Source: JAAYEV01 sp964508195 (GTDB taxonomy: Bacteria; Bacillota; Clostridia; Ch29). From it: DNA of 64,000 nt. The DNA lies in contig CAZDSH010000002.1 in NCBI GenBank assembly GCA_964508195.1, forward strand, positions 1-64,000. The letters are read 5' to 3'. The notes beneath the pieces are model-generated. The model was not told the origin of the DNA. It saw only the letters and a program-made list of their open reading frames with translations, and searched no databases. Each line of letters begins with the position of its first letter. The stretch's first letter is position 1. Made by a program: the position numbers and the translations under genes. Of the stretch, positions 9,050-18,116 are shown piece after piece.

Positions 9050-10264
9050 TCATTGTTGCGGCGTTTTGGGATATTTATCCCTATCCCATACATGGCTGTT
9101 ATTGTGCTTTTCTGAATATTCCTCAAGCTGGGCATCGGTTAGCATAAAGAAATCACCGCCACCCCTGCGGGGCGTAGTATCAAAATGATACCACCCGTCG
9201 CCTAAGTTTATCAAATTCCAATGGTGTCCGCCCCCGTCCTTTTCGATATGCTGATTCTCTATACCGGCCCTCGTTAATAGGGCCTGGGCCGTGGAAAAAT
9301 ATATAAAACAATCACCGCGACGGTTTTTGATCCCATAATAGGCTGCCGTTACCCAATCGTCCATATCCGGCTGTTTTATATAGCCGATGCTATTTTTTGT
9401 CCATTTATATATCGCCTTAGCTATATCCCTTTTCGTCATACCTTCGACGGTTATTTCTGCGAGCACTTCGTCTAAAAATGGATCCAGCTCTTCTTTGTCT
9501 ATATGTTCCGCCCTTCTTTTTATGACTGTAAAGGTAACGGTTTTTGTCGTCCTATTGCCAGATACGTCCTCGGCCTCGTAAATAACCTCATAGGAGCCTT
9601 CCTTCTTTAGGTTTACGTCGCTGCTGTCAATGTATAGCTTTACATCTTCATCTAAATTATCCTCTACGGTTACATCCCGCCGGTAGGATACCCTTTCACC
9701 TATGTAGACCGTCCGGTCGTGGGCGCCGATTATTCTGGGGGCCTCGTTATCCTCTAGAACTGTAAGGGATGTTCTTAATAGGGTAGTATTACCACCTTCA
9801 TCCTTTAGGATCAGTCCGACATCCCGGGTGCCCACTTCACTAAAATTCGGTTCCCCGTCGAAGGTTACTATAACGTCCGTGGCGTCGGCGATATCCTTTA
9901 CAAAATCTTCAGCCCTAAGCACGCGTCCACGGGGTACCTCCCGGGCTATGGCTTTCCCTGTGGGCGCGATAGTATCCTTAACTATCAATGACGATTTGTA
10001 TATACTTCCTTCTATCTGCACTTCAATATTATAAACCCCGGGGGCATGCATATCAACCTCGGATAAATCTGATACGAAATAGCCCGTTGTATCCTCGGTT
10101 TTTATAAATTCAGATACACCGGGTATGGGATGCCCCGCTTCTACTATAATGTTATCGTACAGCTTGTTCGGCGGGACCATCCCTATAAAAACGCCCAGGG
10201 TTATAAAACCTATAAAAAGTGCAATTAACAGCATATACTTGTTGCGACCTTTCCCCCTTAACAT
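9050..10264 (-). CDS. membrane-anchored extracellular transglutaminase-like protein with Ig-like domains
   Basis: A 404-residue protein. An N-terminal membrane anchor (about residues 10-30) is followed by two Ig-like repeats of the bacterial surface type (the second, starting DNEAPRI, resembles the DUF5011/HYR type). A C-terminal transglutaminase-like domain has the Cys of RRGDCFIYF, the His of GGHHWNLI and the Asp of HFDTTP, a complete Cys-His-Asp triad. Bacterial members of this fold include proteases and amidases as well as cross-linkers. I chose the ATG at 10264 because GGGGGTGAGGGG is well spaced before it; a GTG four codons earlier overlaps that site. It is the first gene of the Dlt-like run, 78 bases ahead of the adenylation gene. 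Confidence 0.8.
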   Translation of the reverse strand: MLRGKGRNKYMLLIALFIGFITLGVFIGMVPPNKLYDNIIVEAGHPIPGVSEFIKTEDTTGYFVSDLSEVDMHAPGVYNIEVQIEGSIYKSSLIVKDTIAPTGKAIAREVPRGRVLRAEDFVKDIADATDVIVTFDGEPNFSEVGTRDVGLILKDEGGNTTLLRTSLTVLEDNEAPRIIGAHDRTVYIGERVSYRRDVTVEDNLDEDVKLYIDSSDVNLKKEGSYEVIYEAEDVSGNRTTKTVTFTVIKRRAEHIDKEELDPFLDEVLAEITVEGMTKRDIAKAIYKWTKNSIGYIKQPDMDDWVTAAYYGIKNRRGDCFIYFSTAQALLTRAGIENQHIEKDGGGHHWNLINLGDGWYHFDTTPRRGGGDFFMLTDAQLEEYSEKHNNSHVWDRDKYPKTPQQ

Positions 10265-10301
10265 AGGGCCCCTCACCCCCTTTTTTTAGACCTACATAAC
10301 C

Positions 10302-10326
10302 AAAATAAGCTGCACATTTCTGCAGC
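10302..10326 (-). terminator. possible terminator at the end of the wal operon
   Basis: GCTGCA and TGCAGC arms with a 6-base loop (10309-10326) are followed on the minus strand by TTATTTT. It lies about 75 bases past the walJ stop codon and ahead of the Dlt-like cluster, so it would separate the two units. The stem has six pairs and the U-tract is interrupted. Confidence 0.4.
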
Positions 10327-10400
10327 AAATCTGATATTTATTGCATGGAAAAATATTAGTAGAAACTAATCAAAGGGCTATGCCCGATATCAAAATAGCA

Positions 10401-11213
10401 TTAGAACACCCCCTCTTTTGTTATATTATAGACCTTGCTTATTCTATCCCTAAGGGCCAGATCAATGTTTATATCCCTTATAACCTCCGCCCCCTGTTGC
10501 ATCAATATACCCTTAACCGTCTCAAGGGCCAAAGGTGGGTAATTATTATTCTTGCTCAAATGGCCTAAAAGCACCGTATTTAATCCCCGGTCTGCGAACT
10601 TTAGTAAGGCTTCACCGGCATCCTCGTTAGACAGATGTCCCTTTCGCCCGGCTATACGCCTTTTGAGCTGCCATGGATAAGGCCCGACCTTTAGCATTTC
10701 CGTATCGTGATTCGCCTCTAACATAACGAAATCGCTGCCTTGGATCTCCCGCTCCACGGCAGGGGTTACGTAGCCGAGATCGTTTGCCACGGTTAACTTA
10801 ACCCTGTCTTTATAAAAAGTAAAGCCTACAGGGTCCGCTGCATCGTGGGAAACCGGGTAAGGCCTAATACAAAGATCATCTATGTTGAACTCATCCCCTG
10901 TATTAAAGGTCCTTATATGTTTTGTGGATATTTCGCCGATACAATCCGCCATCCCTTCCCAGGTACAAGGGTTTGCAAATATCGGTATATTAAAACGACG
11001 ACTCAGTATCCCGACACCCCTTACATGATCTATGTGTTCATGGGTTACGAGGATAGCCGCCACCCCTTGGGGTGTTTCCCCTATTTGATTTAATAGTTGC
11101 TCTATTCGTCTGCCGCTTAGCCCAGCATCTATAAGTATCGACGTGTTTTCCGTGGACAAAAACAAACAATTGCCGCTACTACCGCTGGACAGTGCACAAA
11201 ACTTAATCGCCAT
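10401..11213 (-). CDS. walJ: metallo-beta-lactamase-fold hydrolase WalJ (YycJ)
   Basis: A 270-residue metallo-beta-lactamase-fold protein. The metal-binding motif is THEHIDH near residue 58, with further ligands in YPVSHDAADP and LLGHLSKNN. Sequence and position at the end of a walRK operon match YycJ/WalJ. This family is linked to cell-wall homeostasis and coordination of division with replication, and is reported to resemble DNA exonucleases; the substrate is not settled. It begins 13 bases after murA ends. ATG after GGGGGTTTAT. There is no HtrA-type protease gene downstream, unlike in Bacillus. Confidence 0.88.
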   Translation of the reverse strand: MAIKFCALSSGSSGNCLFLSTENTSILIDAGLSGRRIEQLLNQIGETPQGVAAILVTHEHIDHVRGVGILSRRFNIPIFANPCTWEGMADCIGEISTKHIRTFNTGDEFNIDDLCIRPYPVSHDAADPVGFTFYKDRVKLTVANDLGYVTPAVEREIQGSDFVMLEANHDTEMLKVGPYPWQLKRRIAGRKGHLSNEDAGEALLKFADRGLNTVLLGHLSKNNNYPPLALETVKGILMQQGAEVIRDINIDLALRDRISKVYNITKEGVF

Positions 11214-11226
11214 ATAAACCCCCGAA

Positions 11227-12486
11227 CTAATACTTGACCCTACGTATATCCGCCCCTAGGGATACGAACTTTCCCTCTAGGTTCTCATAGCCCCGATCTA
11301 GGTGAAACAAATTGTATACCTCCGTTTTACCCTTAGCCATCAACCCCGCTATAACCAATGCTGCACCGGCCCGTAGATCCGTAGCGCTTACCTTTGAACC
11401 GCTTAGGCTTTTTATCCCTTCGATTACGGCGACCCTGCCCTCGACTTTTATATCGGCACCCATCCTCTTTAGTTCGTCCACGTGCCTGAAACGCCCTTCC
11501 CAAATGCTTTCCGTAATAATGCTTGTACCATCGGCTTCGGTAAGCATTGAAGTTATAGGTTGCTGTAGGTCCGTTGGAAACCCTGGATAGGGAAGGGTTT
11601 TTATGTCCACAGGCTTTGGCCTCCCCTTACTGGTCACCCTAACATAATCACCGTCGAAACATACCTCCACGCCCATTTCAATCAGCTTTGCAGCGATAGA
11701 ATCTAGGTGCCGCGGTATTATATTTTCTACAATAACATCGCCGCCGGGTATAGCCGCGGCGGCTATCATATAAGTCCCTGCTTCTATCTGATCAGGGATT
11801 ACCATGTAGGTACTGCCATGCATCCTTTTTACACCTTTGATCCTAATCGTATCGGTACCTGCACCCCTAACCTCGGCACCCATAGAATTAAGAAAGTTCG
11901 CCACATCCACCACATGGGGTTCCCTAGCTACGTTCTCTAATACCGTGTTACCCTCCGCCATAGTAGCGGCGATCATAAGATTTATAGTGGCCCCTACGCT
12001 CACTATATCGAGGAATATATGGCTACCAACCAGTTTATCCGCTTTAAGGCTTATGATACCATGCTCTATATTCACCTTCGCGCCTAGGGCTTTAAAGCCT
12101 TTTATATGTTGGTCTATCGGCCTTAGGCCTATATCGCAACCGCCGGGGTATGCCATGGAAACTTCTTTAAAACGAGCAAGTAGCGCCCCTAGTAGATAAT
12201 AGGACGCCCTTAGTTCCTTTACCTTGCCATTGGTTATATGGGGATGGTTCAGGTCGGCGGATTCTATCTCCAGGGCCCCCGTTCCGTGCTTATGCACCTT
12301 GGCACCCATTTGTTCTATTATTTCCATTAAAACCTGTACATCCCTTATTGAGGGTAAGTTCTCCAATACACATCTATCGTTCGCAAGCATCGCAGCAGGT
12401 ATAAGTGCCACAGTTGCGTTTTTTGCCCCGCTTACGGCCACCCGTCCTGATAACGGTTTGCCCCCGTTAATCAAAAGTTTTTCCAC
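11227..12486 (-). CDS. murA: UDP-N-acetylglucosamine 1-carboxyvinyltransferase
   Basis: MurA catalyses the first committed step of peptidoglycan precursor synthesis, transferring enolpyruvate from PEP to UDP-GlcNAc in the cytosol. The 419-residue length is standard. The N-terminal GGKPLSGRVAVSGAKN, the RASYYLLGALLAR segment and the loop YPGGCDIGLRP with the PEP- and fosfomycin-reactive Cys are all present. The start is a GTG after AAGGGAG. It sits between yycI and walJ in the WalRK operon, an arrangement that would couple precursor supply to WalRK signalling. Whether this is the only MurA in the genome cannot be told from this window. Confidence 0.95.
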   Translation of the reverse strand: MEKLLINGGKPLSGRVAVSGAKNATVALIPAAMLANDRCVLENLPSIRDVQVLMEIIEQMGAKVHKHGTGALEIESADLNHPHITNGKVKELRASYYLLGALLARFKEVSMAYPGGCDIGLRPIDQHIKGFKALGAKVNIEHGIISLKADKLVGSHIFLDIVSVGATINLMIAATMAEGNTVLENVAREPHVVDVANFLNSMGAEVRGAGTDTIRIKGVKRMHGSTYMVIPDQIEAGTYMIAAAAIPGGDVIVENIIPRHLDSIAAKLIEMGVEVCFDGDYVRVTSKGRPKPVDIKTLPYPGFPTDLQQPITSMLTEADGTSIITESIWEGRFRHVDELKRMGADIKVEGRVAVIEGIKSLSGSKVSATDLRAGAALVIAGLMAKGKTEVYNLFHLDRGYENLEGKFVSLGADIRRVKY

Positions 12487-12613
12487 GCTTTTGTGACTCC
12501 CTTCTGAAATCGTCTTGCAGTATATTATATCACAAACATCCCATTAACCAATATAAATATGCACTTTCCCGGGTAACAGAATACCTTCATTAAAATCAAC
12601 TTCAAAGTCAACT

Positions 12614-13477
12614 TCATATATCATCTTTTTTGATTATCCTACCTGTTAACGCGTTGACATAGTATGTACCTTTATCCATACACACTCGCCAAACGGGGAA
12701 CGTTTCTCCGCCCTTTGCCATATCCCAATCGAAATAGTGGATGAGTTTAATACTGTTAACATTCACCGGCTTTTTATCTAACAGTTCCTTCCGCCCCGCT
12801 ACCTTAATTAGCGCATCAATAGCATGGACAATCTTTTTTCTGCCCTTTTCCGACTTAACCGGCTCAAGCCATAGCATACGCATAGAGCGTATACCCTTTG
12901 AAGTGACTTCCATACTAACTTCGCTAACCTCCACTAATGTATCCCCATACCTTTGTAAAAAACGAACCCTGTACCCCTCATCCGTAGCGGTAACGCTGTC
13001 TACAATCATTGTGGACTTGTGAAGGCCGTATTTATTGAGGAAGGCCTTTGCAAGATCTACTCCTTCCTGTTCCGTTAAGGGGCCGGCAGACCCATCCCGG
13101 AGCCTGAGGTTATTATAGAATATTTCTCTACCATTCTTTACCTCCAGTATTATTCCGTCCTCGGAATACCTTACGGATTCCTCCGTAACCTTTGGGAGGA
13201 CGTCTCCATCACCGTAAACCGTTTTTGCCAACTGCGCGATATCAACACGGCTGTATTCGACGGTAAGCGCTTCTTTTGTATAAATTTCCTTGGGTATAGG
13301 CGTATTAACATGTATACCCCTTTGGCCGAGTATTTCTATTATCTCTTCTATGCTTGTACTGCTCATCCGCTCGCTACGATGCCCTTGATGTTTCGTCTCC
13401 CAGAGATTATAGGCCAAAAAAATATTAGCAATTACAAATGCCGTTATCAGTATAGTCCTTGCCCTACCCCAATCCAT
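12614..13477 (-). CDS. yycI: WalRK regulator YycI
   Basis: A 287-residue protein with the diagnostic YycI opening MDWGRARTILITAFVIANIF, a single membrane segment and a large extracytoplasmic domain. In Bacillus and relatives YycI acts with YycH, through its membrane helix, to modulate the WalK sensor kinase. The C-terminal half has YcdB/PepSY-like features, ending in FPVWRVCMDKGTYYVNALTG. The family and the position after yycH give the call. ATG after GGGGGCTATATT. Confidence 0.88.
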   Translation of the reverse strand: MDWGRARTILITAFVIANIFLAYNLWETKHQGHRSERMSSTSIEEIIEILGQRGIHVNTPIPKEIYTKEALTVEYSRVDIAQLAKTVYGDGDVLPKVTEESVRYSEDGIILEVKNGREIFYNNLRLRDGSAGPLTEQEGVDLAKAFLNKYGLHKSTMIVDSVTATDEGYRVRFLQRYGDTLVEVSEVSMEVTSKGIRSMRMLWLEPVKSEKGRKKIVHAIDALIKVAGRKELLDKKPVNVNSIKLIHYFDWDMAKGGETFPVWRVCMDKGTYYVNALTGRIIKKDDI

Positions 13478-13495
13478 AATATAGCCCCCTGCACA

Positions 13496-14890
13496 CTATT
13501 TTAACAATACTCCCTCGTAAGCGTCCACTATAAACGTCCCCTCCTCGGTTTCTATATACCAAACAGGACATGCGCGATAGTCCTTAGCGTCTTCTAGATC
13601 AATACAATAGCCGAGGTACATATCTGAAATAGCCGGTAGTTTTTTTGTGCTACCGAAACCGCTTATAGCCTCAGCTACAACATCTGCAGCTTCCACGGGG
13701 TACAAAACCGGCTTTTGAATAATTTTTGCCTTAGTTATACGGTGGACATTCCTCGTATATTTAACTACCTTGCCCTCGGTCACCATAATTTCAATAGCGC
13801 TGGCTCCAAGGTTACCCCTTCTGAAGAACGGGAGCCCGTTATAGGCATAGTTAAACCGTAGCAGATATCCCTTATAATCTTTGTCCGAAATCCCCTGGAT
13901 ATCCTCGATGTATAGCTGTTCAGGTATACCGCCATGGGCATTAATAAATTCGAGGGCTACATCGATAGCGCTCTTTATGTCTCCTTTGCCCTTATCCCCC
14001 TCGGCATGGCTGTAAACCATGTATTCTAAGTATCCTAGTCTATCTATTCTAAGTAGTGCATTTTGACTGTCTGTATAAATAAAGGAACCGTTCATTTCAG
14101 CTATTTTTCTGACTAGGGACATATCTTTAAAAAATTCCGAGGCCTGGGCATCTAAAACGTCCTCCCTATCGGTATCCAGTTCCCCTATGGCAACGCCTAC
14201 GGGCAGATTAAAGGAGGACATGTCTAAAGGAACGTAGAAGTTTTGGTCGTCGCTGTAACCGATCTCGCCCAGGGTCCAATACTTTACCGGATCCTGTTCC
14301 TCAAGTTGATCTACCAGCTCGTCTAATACGCTTGTGACATCCGTTAACTCCGCTTTATAGATTATATCCCACGTTCCGTCGTCTATTAATACTTCCCAGG
14401 GCCGGCCTAGGGATAATACAACACCCTTTATACCAGCAACGGGCATATTCTCGTTGATCCTTTTTATATTGAGTATTGACTCGAATACGGATATATCAAC
14501 GGCCCAACGATAGTTTATCTCAATTGATTTACCCGTCCTAGCACCTATCCATTCATCTTTGGACACATGCATAATATCAACATCCCCTTCATCGGCTAAA
14601 AGATATTCTAATATATGTAGTATCTCACTATATATATCCGTAAAAAATCCGCTGCCGGCGGAATCGTTTATAAGTTTGGTATGGGATTGACCACCAAAAT
14701 TCACTACTATATGTTTGGGCAAAACAAAACTAGACAGGTTATAGTCTTTTATACTATCCTGTCCAGAAAAGGCCTGGTCCCCGGAAATCTTCCTTTCGAT
14801 GGGAATGTTAAGCCATAATTGGGTGGTTAGCCCAAAGCTAAGGAGCACAAGCCCAACTAAGATGAAATTTTTTAAGCCCTCTTTATTCAT
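13496..14890 (-). CDS. yycH: WalRK regulator YycH
   Basis: A 464-residue protein with one N-terminal membrane helix (LVLLSFGLTTQLWL) and a long extracytoplasmic part, as in YycH, the partner of YycI in controlling WalK. Similarity is mainly architectural plus the preserved walRK-yycH-yycI order; the sequence is divergent, as is usual for this family. I start at the ATG at 14890, which has GGAG nine bases before it; a TTG three codons upstream overlaps that region. yycI follows after 18 bases. Confidence 0.8.
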   Translation of the reverse strand: MNKEGLKNFILVGLVLLSFGLTTQLWLNIPIERKISGDQAFSGQDSIKDYNLSSFVLPKHIVVNFGGQSHTKLINDSAGSGFFTDIYSEILHILEYLLADEGDVDIMHVSKDEWIGARTGKSIEINYRWAVDISVFESILNIKRINENMPVAGIKGVVLSLGRPWEVLIDDGTWDIIYKAELTDVTSVLDELVDQLEEQDPVKYWTLGEIGYSDDQNFYVPLDMSSFNLPVGVAIGELDTDREDVLDAQASEFFKDMSLVRKIAEMNGSFIYTDSQNALLRIDRLGYLEYMVYSHAEGDKGKGDIKSAIDVALEFINAHGGIPEQLYIEDIQGISDKDYKGYLLRFNYAYNGLPFFRRGNLGASAIEIMVTEGKVVKYTRNVHRITKAKIIQKPVLYPVEAADVVAEAISGFGSTKKLPAISDMYLGYCIDLEDAKDYRACPVWYIETEEGTFIVDAYEGVLLK

Positions 14891-14928
14891 TAAGACCAAC
14901 TCCGAATCGAAGATGGATATCTACATTT

Positions 14929-15408
14929 TCATTTTATCATGTTCTTTATAATATCGAGAAATTTGAAATTCATGAGGTTCTGTACCGCTTCCTTTACTTC
15001 CTCTTTACTAGAAAGGGTAACTAACCCTTCGATAACGTCTTCCCCGCCCTCGGGGTTTACCGTTTTTATTACGACCTTATTAAGCCCATTTTTAAGCTCT
15101 ACTTCCCGGGCAAAAAAGCCCGTAGGCCCTACTGTCAGCACGGATCCCTTACCCGGTTGACCGTGCTCCTCCCAACCGTAGACTTCTTCATCATTGATAT
15201 TTTCCGAAATCCTGCTGTACACCTTGATGTTGATGGAGGTATCCTCCGCGGCCCAACCGGATATTATCATATTCTTGTTCACCGTTTTAATATCGTTAAT
15301 AGGCTTTATAAGCTCAATGGAACTCGATATCGCCGATACCGGTGGTGTGAGCACGTTAAATACGAGTATTAAGCTAAAAATGAGTATAGAGCTTTTTTTG
15401 CTAAACAT
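14929..15408 (-). CDS. small secreted Ig-like protein inside the wal operon
   Basis: A 159-residue protein with a cleavable signal peptide (LILVFNVLTPPVSA, cleavage about residue 26). The mature part reads as one beta-sandwich module: ELIKPINDIKTVNKNMIISGWA at its start matches the style of bacterial surface Ig-like domains, and GPTGFFAREVELKNGLNKVVIKT resembles the closing strands. The last 25 residues are helical and basic. I do not know its function. It lies between walK and yycH, where Bacillus has no gene. Its 5' region holds a near-ideal WalR box and a TATAAT element, so it probably has its own WalR-controlled promoter. ATG after GGAGGTATGATCT. Confidence 0.75.
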   Translation of the reverse strand: MFSKKSSILIFSLILVFNVLTPPVSAISSSIELIKPINDIKTVNKNMIISGWAAEDTSINIKVYSRISENINDEEVYGWEEHGQPGKGSVLTVGPTGFFAREVELKNGLNKVVIKTVNPEGGEDVIEGLVTLSSKEEVKEAVQNLMNFKFLDIIKNMIK

Positions 15409-15468
15409 AGATCATACCTCCGGGTCATCGTAGCGGTATCGGTCTTTAGATACAATTTCTCCATTAAA

Positions 15469-15501
15469 ATTATACATTACGTATATTACAACCACGTTAC
15501 A
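15469..15501 (-). promoter_or_regulatory. WalR box and -10 element upstream of the secreted Ig-like gene
   Basis: On the minus strand TGTAAC-GTGGT-TGTAAT occupies 15485-15501, an exact fit to the WalR (YycF) consensus TGTWAH-N5-TGTWAH. A TATAAT lies at 15469-15474, placing the box over the expected -35 region, which has no good -35 hexamer of its own. This is the layout expected of a promoter that WalR activates. The downstream genes yycH, yycI, murA and walJ could be read from it too. Confidence 0.65.
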
Positions 15502-15535
15502 GAAAAATTAAGATATCCTTACAAAAATAGTACAT

Positions 15536-17314
15536 TTAAGCAGGCAGGGACAGTATAACCGTGGTTCCTTTACCATGCTGGCTCACTATATCTATTTTGC
15601 CCCCATGGGCCTCTATTATTTGGCGTGCTATGGAAAGCCCTAGGCCCGTGCCCCCTAGTTCCCTAGCCCTCGATTTATCTACCCTATAAAACCTCTCGAA
15701 AACCCTCGCCATATCCCCCTTTGGGATCCCAATACCATTATCCCTTACGGATATATGTGCCCTCCCGTCGGCGTACCCGGTAATCACTTCTATTTTTCCG
15801 TTGTCCGGCGTATATTTAATTGCGTTGCTCAACACGTTTAATATAACTTGCTCTATTTTGTCCCTATCGCCGTTAAAGGGCGGTAGCGGGGCGGACTTTT
15901 GCACGGTTATGGTATGACCTTTTTGCCTGATAGGTATGTCTAATTTTTTGACCGTTTCATCTATCATTTCTTCCAGGTTGAAGGGATTTTTATTCCACTG
16001 TGTCTGTTGATAATCAAGTTTTGATAGTAGCAACAGATCTTTAACCAATCGCGTCATACGTTCGGTTTCACTGTTTACAACAGTCAGGAATTCCGTCGCC
16101 AGTTCTTTACGATCTATTACCCCTTCTAACAACGTCTCCACGTAGCTGCGTATAGTCGTAAGGGGCGTCCTAAGTTCATGGGAAACGTTTGCTACATATT
16201 CCCTCCGCATCGTTTCTAATTTGTGCTGCTCAGTAATATCCTGGAACACTAATATGTAACCTAGGGTCCTTCCCACTTCACTTTTAAAAGCGGCGGTTTC
16301 CAACTGGAGTACCATATCGCCTTTAGGAATGATACTTTGCAGGTTAGGCGTACGCTTTTCTATCTCCTTGATACCGAGTTCTATACCCATACCGGCGAAC
16401 AATTCTCTAAGCCCCGTACCCTGGATATCATCTACAAGTCCTAAAAATGTTGCCGCTGCGGGATTCGCATGTATTATTTCACCTTCGACATTTACCGCTA
16501 TTACGCCATCGGTCATATAAGTGAGTATCGCTTCCATCTTGCCTTTTTCGCTGGCTATTTCGCCGAGGGTCTGTTTTAACTTCTGCGTAAGATAGTTAAA
16601 CATTTGGACTAATTGACCTATCTCATCGGTGGATTTTACGTCTAGCCTGTGATCAAAATCCCCTTCGGCCATCCTTTCCGCCTTTGATGTGACCTCTTTA
16701 ATAGGTCCGGTAATGCTCCTTGCTAAAAGCGAACCTAATATAACCGTTATTGTAAGGGCTAATAATGTCGCCGACGTAAGAATTTTTTTAGCCTTGTCAA
16801 GGGTACCTACCACCCCGGCCATCCCAGCCCTCATATATATTATCTTTTCTACCTGATCCGAGGTATTATGTACGGGGAACGCATAATCCATAGTATATGC
16901 CTCGCCGCTTTCATCCCTCAAAACCTCTGTCTCCTTCCTACCCGTTAGGGATGAATGTAACACCGTAGGCGGATCAGTGCCTAAAACATCTGCAATATAA
17001 TTATTGTTTGCTCCCCTGACGTTACTACCTATTACCAACCTTTCAGTATTAAGTACGTATACTTCCCTTATCTGGGGCGATAAACTTACTTCGTACCATC
17101 TTTCTATTACCCTTTGTATATCCGGGGCACCTACGACGCTTATGCCCTTTATCTGCACCGAAAGAATCTGTGCCTCCTTATCTAAAGTATCCGCGAGATT
17201 ATCCTGGAGGTAACGTTCCATTTGCGTTATTATTATGGCCCCGACTATAACCATCGCCAGAAATACCAACAACAAATATATTATTACTATTTTCCATTGA
17301 ATGCTTTTAAACAT
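15536..17314 (-). CDS. walK: sensor histidine kinase WalK (VicK)
   Basis: A 592-residue membrane sensor kinase. Domains in order: a first membrane helix (about residues 9-30), an extracellular sensor region to about 180, a second helix, HAMP (SITGPIKEVTSKAERMAEGD), a PAS domain (about 255-355), the dimerisation domain with the phospho-accepting His in NVSHELRTPL, and a catalytic ATPase with DNGIGIP and GGTGLGLSI. It senses the state of the cell wall and phosphorylates WalR. It starts four bases after walR ends, with GGAGGG overlapping the walR 3' end, so the pair is translationally close. Confidence 0.95.
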   Translation of the reverse strand: MFKSIQWKIVIIYLLLVFLAMVIVGAIIITQMERYLQDNLADTLDKEAQILSVQIKGISVVGAPDIQRVIERWYEVSLSPQIREVYVLNTERLVIGSNVRGANNNYIADVLGTDPPTVLHSSLTGRKETEVLRDESGEAYTMDYAFPVHNTSDQVEKIIYMRAGMAGVVGTLDKAKKILTSATLLALTITVILGSLLARSITGPIKEVTSKAERMAEGDFDHRLDVKSTDEIGQLVQMFNYLTQKLKQTLGEIASEKGKMEAILTYMTDGVIAVNVEGEIIHANPAAATFLGLVDDIQGTGLRELFAGMGIELGIKEIEKRTPNLQSIIPKGDMVLQLETAAFKSEVGRTLGYILVFQDITEQHKLETMRREYVANVSHELRTPLTTIRSYVETLLEGVIDRKELATEFLTVVNSETERMTRLVKDLLLLSKLDYQQTQWNKNPFNLEEMIDETVKKLDIPIRQKGHTITVQKSAPLPPFNGDRDKIEQVILNVLSNAIKYTPDNGKIEVITGYADGRAHISVRDNGIGIPKGDMARVFERFYRVDKSRARELGGTGLGLSIARQIIEAHGGKIDIVSQHGKGTTVILSLPA

Positions 17315-17318
17315 TCGG

Positions 17319-18014
17319 CTACGCCCTCCTGAAGTAATAGCCTACACCGCGCTTCGTTATAATATATTCGGGGTTACTGGAATCCGTTTCGATCTTCTCC
17401 CTGAGACGGCGTACCGTAACGTCTACCGTACGTATATCGCCGTAATATTCATAACCCCATACATCCTCTAACAATGTCTCCCGGGTAAAAACCTGTCCCG
17501 CTTGGGAAGCTAGATACTTTATCAATTCGAATTCCCTAAGGGTAACTTCTACGGGTTTACCCTTTTTCCTAACCTCATATCTACCCGGGTCTACTACAAG
17601 GTCCCCGGATTTAATATAACCATCGGTTCCCAACCCGGCGTGTACAGATACCTGCGCCCGCCTTAGATTTGCCTTAACCCTAGCCAATAGCTCCCGTACC
17701 CCGAAGGGTTTCGTTATATAATCATCCGCCCCCAGCTCCAGGCCGAGAACCTTATCTACCTCCTCCTCCTTCGCGGTAAGCATTATTATTGGTGTTTGGA
17801 TGCTTTGCCTTAGTTTTTTGCACACCGCGAAGCCGTCAATCTTAGGTAACATGATATCCAATAAGATTAAGTCCGGATCGACCCTTTGAGTCTTTTCTAT
17901 AGCTTCTTGGCCATCGTAGGCCAATTCCACCGAATAACCCTCCCTCTCTAGGTTGAACTTTAAAATATCCGCTATCGGTTTTTCGTCGTCTACGACTAGA
18001 ATTTTTTTACCCAT
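17319..18014 (-). CDS. walR: response regulator WalR (VicR/YycF)
   Basis: A 231-residue OmpR-type regulator. The receiver domain has the acidic pocket DDEKP, the phospho-acceptor Asp in LILLDIMLP and the Lys of ITKPFG; the C-terminal winged helix has TLREFELIKYL and DVTVRRLREKI. WalR controls cell-wall hydrolase and synthesis genes and is usually essential in low-GC Firmicutes. It is the first gene of the operon. ATG after GAGGTGATAATGCA. I see no confident promoter or WalR box in the 100 bases upstream. Confidence 0.95.
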   Translation of the reverse strand: MGKKILVVDDEKPIADILKFNLEREGYSVELAYDGQEAIEKTQRVDPDLILLDIMLPKIDGFAVCKKLRQSIQTPIIMLTAKEEEVDKVLGLELGADDYITKPFGVRELLARVKANLRRAQVSVHAGLGTDGYIKSGDLVVDPGRYEVRKKGKPVEVTLREFELIKYLASQAGQVFTRETLLEDVWGYEYYGDIRTVDVTVRRLREKIETDSSNPEYIITKRGVGYYFRRA

Positions 18015-18116
18015 TGCATTATCACCTCAAAAGGTTAATATTTATTGTATTACACCCGAGGAACCCCTTTCCTGTTCGTTATAAAAAATAATATCATTAA
18101 TAATATAGGTCATCCC

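Noticed and set aside
12561..12578. CTTTCCCGGGTAAC as a possible Noc-binding site
   Set aside because: Only the CCCGGG centre and one arm fit the ATTTCCCGGGAAAT consensus.
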